Source of the DNA: SZUA-442 sp963753185
GTDB lineage: Bacteria > Actinomycetota > Acidimicrobiia > Spongiisociales > UBA5794
Length of the DNA: 64,000 nt
Reading direction: 5' to 3'
NCBI GenBank assembly: GCA_963753185.1
Contig: CAVWBO010000007.1
Span: 1,736,001-1,800,000 of the forward strand
Every line of letters starts with the position of its first letter. The stretch's first letter is position 1. Both the position numbers and the translations under genes were made by a program. Of this stretch, positions 24,956-32,803 are shown piece after piece. The notes under the pieces were generated by a model. It made no database searches. It was given only the letters and a program-made list of their open reading frames with translations, and had not been told where the DNA came from.

Positions 24956-25695
24956 TGTGTCTCCCTCTCCGCCGCGGCCATGGCCGCTCCGACGATTCCC
25001 GCATTGTTCCGCAATTCGGCAGGCACCACCTCGGCACGCGTGTCGAGGTGGTGCGCGATCTCCTCGAAACGCTTGGAGATGCCTCCTCCGAAGACGATGG
25101 TCTTCGGCGAGAGAATGAGATCGATGTATCTGAGGAGTTCGTTGACCCGCTCGGCCCACCAGTCGATCTGGTCGTGGTTCCTGTCGACGAGCCTCCCCGC
25201 TGCATAGTGCTCGGCCTCCATGCCCTTGAACTCGAGGTGGCCGAGCTCCGCGTTCGGCACGAGCTTCCCGTCATTGAGTATCGCAGAACCGATGCCCGTT
25301 CCGAAGGTGAGCACGATGCACACACCGTCGTGTCCCCGTGCGGCACCATACCGAGCCTCCGCGAGCCCTGCCGCGTCGGCGTCGTTGAGGACAGTGACAT
25401 GCCTTCCCAGCCGCTGGCGAAGACCGCGGGCGGCATCGAACCCGATCCAGGACTTGTCGATGTTCGCCGCGGACAACACGACCCCGTCCATCACGACGCT
25501 CGGAACCGTGACACCGATGGGCCCTGACCATTCGTGGAAGCGAACGACTGCCTCCACGGTCTCCATCAGGGCTTGGGGAGTCGACGGTTGCGGTGTGGCG
25601 ATGCGGTGGCGCTCGGCGGACAGCTGCCCGGTCGAGAGGTCGACGGGGGCCCCTTTGATGCCCGATCCGCCGATGTCGATTCCCAGGGCGTCCAC
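24952..25695 (-). CDS. ppgK: Polyphosphate glucokinase (ROK family)
   Basis: 247-residue ROK kinase close to actinobacterial polyphosphate/ATP glucokinase, which makes glucose 6-phosphate using polyP. The phosphate loop GIDIGGSGIKGAPVDLSTG opens the protein, VTVLNDADAAGLAE carries the catalytic aspartate, and VLTFGTGIGSAIL with the later LGHLEFKG fits PpgK. GTG start three bases after the upstream gene's stop; a lipase-like gene follows with ATGA coupling. With ppk2 in the window it indicates polyP use in metabolism. Confidence 0.9.
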   Translation of the reverse strand: MDALGIDIGGSGIKGAPVDLSTGQLSAERHRIATPQPSTPQALMETVEAVVRFHEWSGPIGVTVPSVVMDGVVLSAANIDKSWIGFDAARGLRQRLGRHVTVLNDADAAGLAEARYGAARGHDGVCIVLTFGTGIGSAILNDGKLVPNAELGHLEFKGMEAEHYAAGRLVDRNHDQIDWWAERVNELLRYIDLILSPKTIVFGGGISKRFEEIAHHLDTRAEVVPAELRNNAGIVGAAMAAAERETQ

Positions 25696-25698
25696 CGT

Positions 25699-26277
25699 TC
25701 ACGCTCCCCTACTGACGAGGTCCAGGATGTCCCCAGCATATTGGTCGCGCTGTTCCCAGACCTCGTCCGTGACGGTCAGCTGGATCCCACCCGGTAATTC
25801 GACGAGGTGGCTCGGCAGGATCGGGTTCGCTGATGGCCAGTCATGCGAGAAGGCCAGGAGCCGATCGAGAGCGATGCCAGACGTGAGAACCACGCCACAG
25901 GGCGAGAGCGCTCCTCCGGCGGGGACGACCCCTCGATGCTGTTCGAGCTGTCGCATGAGATTCCGAAGCCACCGGCTGCGCTCCTCGTGGTTCGCCTCCA
26001 TGGAGGTTCTCACGGAGCGCACGGTTCCCACCGTCGGTGCCGGTGCGAGGTCGCCGTACCACATCACGATGTCGGCCTCCACACCCTCCTCACGGACGCC
26101 GAGCCGGTTCGGCCACTCCCGTATCCTCTTGGATCCCTGCGGAACCAGGGCGTCGACGGGGTGCCCTGCCACGTGGGGAACTTCGAACGCTGTGCCATCG
26201 TCGACGACGCTGCGCACGAGGTGTGTGGTCTCATCCCAGCCGAGGCGCGAGACGGCGAACGAGATGGCGTTCGTCAC
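25699..26277 (-). CDS. Conserved-looking protein of unknown function
   Basis: 192-residue protein with no family I can recognise. It has no signal peptide or membrane helix. Features: acidic/aromatic segments (ADIVMWYGDL), a short basic helix EERSRWLRNLMRQLEQHR near 97-114, and a C-terminal acidic stretch. GTG start. Placed between gcvT (stop 11 bases before) and ppgK (3 bases after) on the same strand, so it belongs to a gcvT-ppgK-lipase transcription unit. Confidence 0.6.
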   Translation of the reverse strand: MTNAISFAVSRLGWDETTHLVRSVVDDGTAFEVPHVAGHPVDALVPQGSKRIREWPNRLGVREEGVEADIVMWYGDLAPAPTVGTVRSVRTSMEANHEERSRWLRNLMRQLEQHRGVVPAGGALSPCGVVLTSGIALDRLLAFSHDWPSANPILPSHLVELPGGIQLTVTDEVWEQRDQYAGDILDLVSRGA

Positions 26278-26287
26278 TTCCTGCTCA

Positions 26288-27337
26288 TCACCGCACGATG
26301 AAGGGAAGCTCGACGACCTGGCCGATCACCTTCTCGCTCCTGATCTCGACGGCGATCGTCGAGCCTGGATCGATCGGCGGCTCCATGTACGCCAAGCCGA
26401 TCCCGTGTCCGAGCGTCGGCGAGAAGTTTCCTGACGTCACCACCCCGCGGCTCCCATCCGCTTCGACCGTGTATCCCGCTCGCGGAATCGCCCTTCCTGG
26501 TGTCGTGAAGGCGGCGAGCCTGCGCGTGGGGCCGCTGGCACGTTGCTGCTCGAGGGCGTGTCTGCCGACGAACTCATGGTCCCAGGCGACCACCCATTCG
26601 AGGCCGGCCTCGAGGGGCGTCGTCGAGGAGTCGAGGTCGTTGCCCCATAGCGGATACCCCATTTCCAGGCGCAACGTGTCGCGCGCTCCGAGGCCACATG
26701 GCGTTGCCCCTGCACCGACGATGGCATCCCACAGAGCTGCCGCCGACGCACTGTCGACGGCGACCTCGAATCCTCGTTCACCTGTGTACCCGGTTCCTGC
26801 CATCGTCACGTCACGATCGGCGAACGACCCCGTCACCACCCGGAAGCGACCCGGCGCGGATCCGAACAGGGCTTCGCCCATACGAATGGCGATTGGACCC
26901 TGTACGGCGAGGAGCGCAGTCGTCATCCGGATGTCGGCGATGGTGACGTCCGGAGGCGCCGCGTCCGTGAACCGGGCGACGATCTCGTCGGAGTTCGTCC
27001 CATTGGGCATCACCCACAGGAGGTCGTCCGACAGGTACCAGACGATGATGTCGTCCTCCACGCCACCGGAGGTGTTGAGCGCCATGGTGTATTGGGCGCG
27101 ACCCGGTCCCACTCGCCGTATGTCGTTGCACAGTTGACCCGAGACGACGTCGACTGCACCGGGACCCCTGACCTCGAAGCGGCCGAGGTGCGACACGTCG
27201 AAGACACCTACGTCCGTTCGTACGGCTTCGTGCTCCGCCAGCACCCCGACGTACTGGACGGGCATCTGCCATCCACCGAAGTCAGTGAATCGGGCGCCTG
27301 CTGCCTCGTGGATGTCGTGGATCGGGGACTGGGGCAT
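26288..27337 (-). CDS. gcvT: Glycine cleavage system T protein (aminomethyltransferase)
   Basis: 349-residue T protein, which releases ammonia and passes the aminomethyl carbon to tetrahydrofolate. Motifs: FTDFGGWQMPVQY, VGVFDVSHLGR, GYTGERGFEV, GLGARDTLRLEMGYPLWGND with the catalytic aspartate region, and the C-terminal GVVTSGNFSPTLGHGIGLAYM. ATG preceded by GCGAGGTGG. The matching gcvH is 4.5 kb upstream on the same strand but in a different operon; P protein and lipoamide dehydrogenase are not in the window. Confidence 0.93.
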   Translation of the reverse strand: MPQSPIHDIHEAAGARFTDFGGWQMPVQYVGVLAEHEAVRTDVGVFDVSHLGRFEVRGPGAVDVVSGQLCNDIRRVGPGRAQYTMALNTSGGVEDDIIVWYLSDDLLWVMPNGTNSDEIVARFTDAAPPDVTIADIRMTTALLAVQGPIAIRMGEALFGSAPGRFRVVTGSFADRDVTMAGTGYTGERGFEVAVDSASAAALWDAIVGAGATPCGLGARDTLRLEMGYPLWGNDLDSSTTPLEAGLEWVVAWDHEFVGRHALEQQRASGPTRRLAAFTTPGRAIPRAGYTVEADGSRGVVTSGNFSPTLGHGIGLAYMEPPIDPGSTIAVEIRSEKVIGQVVELPFIVR

Positions 27338-27375
27338 GTGCCACCTCGCGGCTGTGGACGAATCGCTTGATGTCC

Positions 27376-27819
27376 TCAGCCTACGTCGGATGCAATTCCG
27401 AGGTCGATGACCTCAGGTGGGCCTGGGATGCGCGTCGGGGCCGCGGAATCGACGGAGGAGTCCGGCTCCTCGAGGCCGTACTTGACGAGCAGGTGCAGGT
27501 AATCGCGCTGGTAGAAGACCTTGCACCTCACGTCCGGATACACCTCGCGAAGGCGCTTGACCTTCTTGTTCTTCTTCGTCACCAGTTTCTGGCTCATCGT
27601 GGTGATCTCGATGTAGACGTCGTCCTCCGGCAGGTAGAAGTCGGGGCGGAAGTACTTCAGTGGCTCGCCGTCGTCATCCCACTCGATGGCGAATGCGCGT
27701 GGCTCGTACGACCATTCGATGCCGTAGAAATCGAGGAGCCTCGCGAACTCTCGCTCGCTGTTGTGAGCGAAGTCCGTGGTGGCGGCTGGTGCCGGACCGA
27801 AGAGATCGTCGTGCGTCAG
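27376..27819 (-). CDS. PD-(D/E)XK nuclease-like protein with probable CTG start
   Basis: 147 residues when read from CTG at 27819. That codon lies nine bases after GGAGG and overlaps the upstream MerR stop as CTGA. No ATG, GTG or TTG exists in frame before 27597, and starting there would remove half the protein. The N-terminal half holds the recognisable core: SEREFARLLDFYGIEW (Glu), FRPDFYLPEDDVYIEIT (Asp, then Glu-x-Thr) and a basic helix TKKNKKVKRLRE, the pattern of a PD-(D/E)XK nuclease fold. Catalytic activity is not proven because the usual Lys is Thr. Coupled to a cell-division-type MerR gene. Confidence 0.72.
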   Translation of the reverse strand: MTHDDLFGPAPAATTDFAHNSEREFARLLDFYGIEWSYEPRAFAIEWDDDGEPLKYFRPDFYLPEDDVYIEITTMSQKLVTKKNKKVKRLREVYPDVRCKVFYQRDYLHLLVKYGLEEPDSSVDSAAPTRIPGPPEVIDLGIASDVG

Positions 27820-28310
27820 ATTCCCGTCGCCTCCGAGAGGGTGCCAATGGCCGATTCCGATTCGGCCTGGTCGGGGAAGAGTCTAAAGATCTCGCCGCGA
27901 ACCTCGTCGTGCACCGGCCTGACGGCGATCCCGAACACCCCTTGGCCCTTCCTCAGGAGATCGACGACCTCCTCCGGGCTGCGAGCGGCATAGATGGTCG
28001 TCCCATCGGAGAGCAACGTGATGTCCTCCTCGCGCCAGTCAGGACCGACTTCCTCCTCGAGTTGGTCGAAGGCCTGCCGAATCTTGTGGAGGCTCGTGCC
28101 AGCGTCCTTGAGTCGCTTGATCACGCGGAGCGTCACGATGTCCTGGAACGTATAGAGGCGCTGGGTTCCCGACCCGGTCGCCGTCTGCATGGACGGACCG
28201 AGGAGGCCCGTTCGGTCCCAGTAATCGAGCTGTCGATATGTGATTCCGACGATCGCGCAAACCTGTGGCGAGCGGAAGCCAAGGGCCGCATCGGTGTGTG
28301 TTTGTTTCAT
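27816..28310 (-). CDS. MerR family transcriptional regulator (Rv1830/McdR-like)
   Basis: 164-residue regulator with an N-terminal winged helix GFRSPQVCAIVGITYRQLDYWDRTGLL at about 11-37, a RLYTFQDIVTLRVIKRLKDAG second motif, then a dimerisation helix and a C-terminal domain. By context it corresponds to the second MerR gene of the mycobacterial garA region, which acts on cell-division genes. Preceded by a good promoter (TTGACA-17-TAACTT). The stop overlaps a CTG start of the nuclease-like gene. Confidence 0.85.
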   Translation of the reverse strand: MKQTHTDAALGFRSPQVCAIVGITYRQLDYWDRTGLLGPSMQTATGSGTQRLYTFQDIVTLRVIKRLKDAGTSLHKIRQAFDQLEEEVGPDWREEDITLLSDGTTIYAARSPEEVVDLLRKGQGVFGIAVRPVHDEVRGEIFRLFPDQAESESAIGTLSEATGI

Positions 28311-28390
28311 GTTCCTTGCGTCTCCTCACCCAGACCGGTCACGCGGACCGTTACGCGTTCGTAATTCCGCCCGTTGAACTACATCGATGC

Positions 28391-28419
28391 AAGTTACGCA
28401 CCAGCCCGTCGCATGTCAA
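28391..28419 (-). promoter_or_regulatory. Sigma-70-type promoter of the MerR gene
   Basis: Minus-strand TTGACA (28414-28419), 17-base spacer, TAACTT (28391-28396). Transcription would start near 28384, leaving a leader of about 75 bases. Within that leader the ribosome region GAGGAGACGCAAGGAA precedes the ATG at 28310. Confidence 0.6.
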
Positions 28420-28494
28420 CGTTCGAACTCTTCGAGGCTGCTCCGGTGGACCGACGAGGCAGTCATCACCTGTGGTGAGATCTCCTGGCGCGGG

Positions 28495-28992
28495 TCACTG
28501 ATCCTTGCCGCTTGCGAAGTCCTCAGGGTCGATGTCGTCCAGGAACTCCCGGAACCGCTCGATCTCGTCCTCTGCGGACTCGTCGGAGATCTGGACCCCT
28601 GCCTCGTCCAGGACGGATCGTTCGGCGAAGAGCGGTGCGTCGACCCGTACGGCCAGTGCAACGGCGTCCGATGGCCGCGATGAGATCACTCGATCCTCCC
28701 CACCGACGGTGAGGGTCAGATCGGCGTAGAAGGTTCCTCCCCGAAGCTCCGTCACGACGACATCCTTCACCGTCGCTCCCAGGCGGGCGACGACCGTGGC
28801 GAGGAGATCGTGCGTCAGCGGACGTTCGGGCTGCATTCCGTCGCGTGCGAGTGCAATGGAGGTCGCCTCGGGGGTGTTGATCCAAATCGGCAGGTACCGC
28901 TGACCGTCCCGCTCCTTGAGGAGGAGTATCGGCGTGTTGGTCGGGAGTTCGACGCGTATTCCGATGAGATCGAGCGGAATCCTGTCGGTCAT
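28495..28992 (-). CDS. Bifunctional nuclease family protein (DUF151)
   Basis: 165-residue DUF151 protein. The family core is visible: ILLLKERDGQRYLPIWINTPEATSIA near 22-47, RPLTHDLLATVVARLGATV, and ISSRPSDAVALAVRVDAPLF. The acidic C-terminal tail EEDEIERF...DDIDPEDF is usual. Plant and Thermotoga homologues have nuclease or structural roles; actinobacterial function unknown. It holds the conserved place between the two MerR genes of the garA region, with hpt and a carboxypeptidase inserted upstream. Confidence 0.9.
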   Translation of the reverse strand: MTDRIPLDLIGIRVELPTNTPILLLKERDGQRYLPIWINTPEATSIALARDGMQPERPLTHDLLATVVARLGATVKDVVVTELRGGTFYADLTLTVGGEDRVISSRPSDAVALAVRVDAPLFAERSVLDEAGVQISDESAEDEIERFREFLDDIDPEDFASGKDQ

Positions 28993-28996
28993 TCCT

Positions 28997-29587
28997 TCAC
29001 CCTATCACCGGTCCCGGCGTCGCTCTCTTGCCGAACACGATGGGCTCGAGCGAACGGGGGTTCTCGGTGAAGTCGACCATGTCGAGGACTGCCCACACGG
29101 AATCGAGGTTGCGGTATCGACCCCTGTGGTCGAGGCCGTAGCCGAGGAGGTACTCGTCCCCCACCTCGAATCCCCTGTACTCGATGTCGACATCCACGAT
29201 CCGGCGTGGCACCTTGTCGAGAAGCGCCACCGTGCGGACACTTGCCACCCCTCGCGCCTGGATCATCTTGCGGATCGTGGACAGGGTCAGGCCCGTGTCG
29301 ACCATGTGCATGGCGAGGAGGACGTGCCTGTCCTCGAGGGGAACGGAGACATCCATGGCGATCGATACCCGCCCGTCGTGGCCGAAGCGCGTGAGGGAGA
29401 GGAACTCTGGCGTGTAGGTGAGCGGGAGCTGGTCCATGAGGTCCTTCATGAAGATCAACGATCCCTTGAGGATCCCGATGACCACGACATCGTCGCCCTC
29501 GTAGTCGTTCGTGATCTCCTCACCCATTTCGGCGATTCGCCTCTGGATGGTCTCCGCATCGATGGCCTGGGTGAATCCCGGCTTCAC
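28997..29587 (-). CDS. hpt: Hypoxanthine phosphoribosyltransferase family protein with altered PRPP loop
   Basis: 196-residue PRTase. The pyrophosphate loop GILKGSLIFMKDL near 38-50 and the purine-binding end EYRGFEVGDEYLLGYGLDHRGRYRN at 136-160 are clear HPRT signatures, as is ALLDKVPRR. However the PRPP loop, normally V-E-D-I-x-D-T-G, reads A92-M-H-M-V-D97-T-G: the two acidic residues that bind ribose and Mg are missing while the catalytic Asp97 remains. Activity is therefore uncertain. GTG at 29587 lies just after the carboxypeptidase stop; the longer upstream frame is not family sequence. Confidence 0.85.
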   Translation of the reverse strand: MKPGFTQAIDAETIQRRIAEMGEEITNDYEGDDVVVIGILKGSLIFMKDLMDQLPLTYTPEFLSLTRFGHDGRVSIAMDVSVPLEDRHVLLAMHMVDTGLTLSTIRKMIQARGVASVRTVALLDKVPRRIVDVDIEYRGFEVGDEYLLGYGLDHRGRYRNLDSVWAVLDMVDFTENPRSLEPIVFGKRATPGPVIG

Positions 29588-29588
29588 G

Positions 29589-30635
29589 TCAACCGCCCGC
29601 AATGCCGGGGATCGCGTCGCGGATCCAGCGGGCAATGATCTCTGCCTTGGGGAGATCCTCCAGGGACGACGTGTTCCATCGACCATCTGCGAGGCGCGTC
29701 ATGGCCCGCAGTCGTCGCTCGTGGCTTTCGGTGAGTTCGAGGTCGGGTGTCGGTGCCCCTCCCCCACCCTCCTCGCTGTAGAGGGGTCGCAGCCACCGAT
29801 CGGTGATCGTGTTGGTCGTGTAAGCCCATTCGACGAGCTCTCGCGTATCGTCGAAGTGATCGTCCGCGTGCATCACAACCGAGTAGATCAGGCGCCCGGC
29901 GCGCTCGGTCACACCCAACAGGACCTTGTCAGCCCACGGCGTATCGCCGGTCTTGAGTCCGATGGCACCGGGGAAGGACCCGACGAGCCTGTTCGTGTTG
30001 GTGTACGACCTGGCGCTTCCGTTCGAATCCGGTGGCATGGTGACGGACTTGATGCGTCCGAGGCGGACGATGTCGGGATACTCACGTGATGCGATGATCA
30101 GCGTCAGGAGGTCGTTTGCCGTTGAGTAGTGATCCTCCGCGTCGAGACCTGCCGGATTCGCGAACCGTGTGTCCGTCATGCCGAGCTCGGCTGCCTTGGC
30201 GTTCATCATGTCGACGAATGCGGCAGTGGATTGTCCGCCGACGTGGTTGGCGATGGCGAACGCCGCGTCGTTTCCCGAGCGGATCATCATCGCGATGAGG
30301 AGGTCTCCGACCGTCCATTGCTCCCCGGGGGTGAGCGCGGCTGTCGAGCCCCGGATGCCAGAGACGAAATCGGGAATCGTGACCACGTCCGACAGGTCGC
30401 CGTTCTCGAGGACGACGATCGCTGTCATGACCTTGGTGACGGACGCCATCGGAGCACGATCGTTTGCGTTCCACGATGCCAGGACCACTTCGTCGTGCGC
30501 GTCGTAGACGACCCACCGATCGGCGCTGACGGTCGGCGGTGGAGGTACGTCGCTCGCGATGGGTGTCGCCGAGGGTGTCGGATTCACGACCATGGAGGCG
30601 ACCAATGTGATGGACGCGAATGAGGCAGCAATCAT
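29589..30635 (-). CDS. D-alanyl-D-alanine carboxypeptidase (peptidase S11)
   Basis: 348-residue penicillin-binding protein of low-molecular-mass DacA/DacF type, trimming peptidoglycan stem peptides. A hydrophobic N-terminus (residues 1-17) is a signal peptide or anchor, followed by a Pro/Thr/Ser linker. The catalytic motifs are complete: SxxK in MASVTKVM near 64-70, SxN in MIRSGNDAAF, and KTG in IGLKTGDTPWA. No C-terminal amphipathic anchor is obvious. It starts at ATG 30635 with a one-base overlap (TGATG) to the FtsR-type gene, linking it to the cell-division locus. Confidence 0.9.
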   Translation of the reverse strand: MIAASFASITLVASMVVNPTPSATPIASDVPPPPTVSADRWVVYDAHDEVVLASWNANDRAPMASVTKVMTAIVVLENGDLSDVVTIPDFVSGIRGSTAALTPGEQWTVGDLLIAMMIRSGNDAAFAIANHVGGQSTAAFVDMMNAKAAELGMTDTRFANPAGLDAEDHYSTANDLLTLIIASREYPDIVRLGRIKSVTMPPDSNGSARSYTNTNRLVGSFPGAIGLKTGDTPWADKVLLGVTERAGRLIYSVVMHADDHFDDTRELVEWAYTTNTITDRWLRPLYSEEGGGGAPTPDLELTESHERRLRAMTRLADGRWNTSSLEDLPKAEIIARWIRDAIPGIAGG

Positions 30636-31354
30636 CAGTGCTCCAGTAGCTTGCGAAGCCTACTGCGCACCATGGTTTCGTGGACTTCGGCCGAGGCTTG
30701 GGCAGTGTCAGAGAGAATCTCCGCCGATTTTCGCTGGTTGTCGGGGTTGCGATGCCTCAACAGCGGGGCGACGAGCTGCCCGAGGAGTTCGACCTGGCGA
30801 TCCGCTCCGAGCCTCAATGTCCTGAGGTGGCGCGGCTCGAGACCGCGATTCAGCAACCTGTGCACCGCCCGGGCGATCTGGAGGTCGGCATCGGTGAAGC
30901 TCAGGGATCCGTCAGGTAGCTCGCGCGGCGTCAGGATGCCCTCGTCGATCACGGCCGTGAGCTGTTCGCGACCGAGGCCTGAGGATCTGCTGATCTCAGC
31001 CGTGGTCAGGGATACGCCGCTGGACGAGAAGTAGGCCTCGGGAGGAGGGCCACCTTCGGGAGCGATCGGGCTCTCCTCCCCGTGTTCCCACGCGGTCAGT
31101 TTCGACTTGATGACCTTGAGCGGCAGGTAGTGGTCGCGTTGTTCCGACAGAACGTACTGGATTCGGTGGATGTCGTCCTCGGAGAACATCCGGTATCCCG
31201 ATGCTGAGCGATCCGGACGGACGAGGCCTTGTGTCTCGAGGAAGCGGATCTTCGACACCGTGACATCGGGGAACTCGGGTCGGAGGAGGTTGATGACCTC
31301 TCCGATCGTGTGTGATGGTCGTGCCGGGGAACCGACGGCGCGCAGCTCAGCCAT
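30635..31354 (-). CDS. MerR family transcriptional regulator (FtsR/Rv1828-like)
   Basis: 239-residue regulator. The N-terminal winged helix TIGEVINLLRPEFPDVTVSKIRFLETQGLV near 16-45 followed by RSASGYRMFSEDDIHRI is the signature of the actinobacterial FtsR group, known to control ftsZ in Corynebacterium. A second HTH-like region (TTAEISRSSGLGREQLTAVIDEGIL) occupies the C-terminal half, as in that group. It overlaps the FHA gene by 8 bases and is followed by a cell-wall carboxypeptidase. Confidence 0.88.
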   Translation of the reverse strand: MAELRAVGSPARPSHTIGEVINLLRPEFPDVTVSKIRFLETQGLVRPDRSASGYRMFSEDDIHRIQYVLSEQRDHYLPLKVIKSKLTAWEHGEESPIAPEGGPPPEAYFSSSGVSLTTAEISRSSGLGREQLTAVIDEGILTPRELPDGSLSFTDADLQIARAVHRLLNRGLEPRHLRTLRLGADRQVELLGQLVAPLLRHRNPDNQRKSAEILSDTAQASAEVHETMVRSRLRKLLEH

Positions 31355-31760
31355 GACCCTTGGAGACGCGCAGGTGGAACTTCCCGATGAGGAGCTCGTC
31401 GCCTTCGAAGAGTCGTCCCGCCTCGTGGCGTCTGCCGTTCACGTACGTACCGTTCGTGGAGCCGAGGTCCGTCATGGAGAGCCCGTGGGCATCGACCGAG
31501 AACCGTGCATGCTCACGGGATACGGTCACGTCGGCGAGGAAGATGTCGCTGTCGCCGCTGCGGCCCGCCACGGTGTTGCCGGGGGCGAGTACGTAGGTCA
31601 ACCCGGTCCTGGGTCCCTTCTCGATCGTCAGCGCCCATGCAAAGGTCCCCGAGGTGGCTCCACGGTCCGGCTCGTCCTCGGTGATTCCATCGGGACGCCA
31701 CGTGACCGTGGGCTCGTGCTCGAGTTCGACGTCATCGTCGCGTCTTCGGTCGTCACTCAT
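31347..31760 (-). CDS. garA: FHA domain protein (GarA/OdhI-like)
   Basis: 137-residue protein: an acidic, disordered-looking N-terminal tail and an FHA domain at about 43-130. Phosphothreonine-binding residues are in place: G66-R67, S81, H84 and N103 (AGRSGDSDIF, VSREHARF, STNGTYVNG). The tail has EPTVT with T18 and T20 where GarA/OdhI carry the ETTS motif phosphorylated by Ser/Thr kinases; the motif is not identical. In mycobacteria GarA restrains 2-oxoglutarate and glutamate enzymes. ATG at 31760 is supported by TACCAT 7 bases upstream. Confidence 0.88.
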   Translation of the reverse strand: MSDDRRRDDDVELEHEPTVTWRPDGITEDEPDRGATSGTFAWALTIEKGPRTGLTYVLAPGNTVAGRSGDSDIFLADVTVSREHARFSVDAHGLSMTDLGSTNGTYVNGRRHEAGRLFEGDELLIGKFHLRVSKGHG

Positions 31761-31767
31761 TGGGGCA

Positions 31768-31773
31768 ATGGTA
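31768..31773 (-). promoter_or_regulatory. Putative -10 element, leaderless garA-ftsR mRNA
   Basis: Minus-strand TACCAT ends 7 bases before the ATG at 31760; no ribosome site. Confidence 0.5.
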
Positions 31774-31849
31774 CCCGGCAACTCTCGAGTTGTGGTTGAA
31801 CCTTGCCGTCACCCCGGGGACGGGGCGCGCAGAACCGGAGCCTCCTGGT

Positions 31850-32227
31850 TCAATCGAGGCCTGAGCGGTAGGTTGTGGCGTCCTTCAACGAGTCGAGCTC
31901 GGTGAGGTCATCGGCCTCGATGATCACGAACCAACCCTCTCCGTATGGGTCACGGTTCACGAGCTCGGGAGTGGCGTCGAGTGCTGGATTCGCCTCGACC
32001 ACGGTGCCCGACACCGGGGCGTATACGTCAGAGACGGACTTCGTCGACTCGACCTCGGCAAAGGCATCTCCCTGCCCCACCCGGGTGCCGACCTTGGGGA
32101 CGTCCACGTACACGATGTCTCCAAGCGCATCCTGTGCGTAGTCCGAGATCCCCATGCGAACCCTGTCGCCTTCGACCCTTGCCCATTCGTGGTTCTCCGT
32201 GTACCTGAGGTCATCCGGATAGTTCAT
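31850..32227 (-). CDS. gcvH: Glycine cleavage system H protein
   Basis: 125-residue lipoyl carrier of the glycine cleavage system. The lipoylated lysine lies in FAEVESTKSVSDVYAPVSG near residue 64; TENHEWARVEGDRVRMGISDYAQDALGDI is the typical N-terminal part. ATG preceded by GGAGGGAC, with a TAGGAT hexamer at 32249-32254 that could start its own transcript. It sits next to garA as in mycobacteria. Confidence 0.95.
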   Translation of the reverse strand: MNYPDDLRYTENHEWARVEGDRVRMGISDYAQDALGDIVYVDVPKVGTRVGQGDAFAEVESTKSVSDVYAPVSGTVVEANPALDATPELVNRDPYGEGWFVIIEADDLTELDSLKDATTYRSGLD

Positions 32228-32251
32228 GTCCCTCCTCGATGAAGTCCCATC

Positions 32252-32803
32252 CTACTTCTGGTCCGCTGCGGCCCTCCGCATGTCCCCGAGGTACTCAACA
32301 CCGACCCAGTAGTACATGACGAGGGATGGAAGGCCTACGAGATTTGCCGCAAGGATGACGAAGTCGAGGTCCGAACCCACTCCGATGTAGAACAGCGTGA
32401 CGGCGACATATACGCCGAAGGTCGCCGTCTTTCCAAGCCATCGAACGTCGAGGCGATTGACGCCGTGTCGCCATCCCCAGACCGCTCCGATGCCGATCGC
32501 GGCCTCGCGGACGATCAGGCCCCATCCGAACCACCCGGGGAGTACACCGACGACGATGCCTCCGATCACGGCGATGACCACTGCTGCACGATCGGCCACC
32601 GGATCGAGGATCTTCCCGATCTCTGTCACCTGGTCCATGCGGCGAGCGAGGTATCCGTCGATCCAGTCCGTTGCGCCGATGAAGCCGAACAGGATCCCCG
32701 CCCACGTGTACTCGCCAATGGCGATGAGCCATACGAACACGGGTATGAGCCCGATACGTGCCAATGAGACCAGGTTCGGGGGGTTGGCGAGGTCCCTGAT
32801 CAC
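32252..32803 (-). CDS. pgsA: CDP-alcohol phosphatidyltransferase (phosphatidylglycerophosphate synthase-like)
   Basis: 183-residue integral membrane enzyme with about five helices. The CDP-alcohol signature is exact: D-W-I-D-G-x2-A-R-x8-G-x3-D-x3-D in TDWIDGYLARRMDQVTEIG plus KILDPVADR near 45-70. The opening NPPNLVSLARI is typical of PgsA. It transfers a phosphatidyl group from CDP-diacylglycerol to glycerol phosphate or another alcohol; the acceptor is inferred. GTG start overlaps the DUF6941 stop as GTGA. Operon: VOC - DUF6941 - this gene. Confidence 0.87.
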   Translation of the reverse strand: MIRDLANPPNLVSLARIGLIPVFVWLIAIGEYTWAGILFGFIGATDWIDGYLARRMDQVTEIGKILDPVADRAAVVIAVIGGIVVGVLPGWFGWGLIVREAAIGIGAVWGWRHGVNRLDVRWLGKTATFGVYVAVTLFYIGVGSDLDFVILAANLVGLPSLVMYYWVGVEYLGDMRRAAADQK

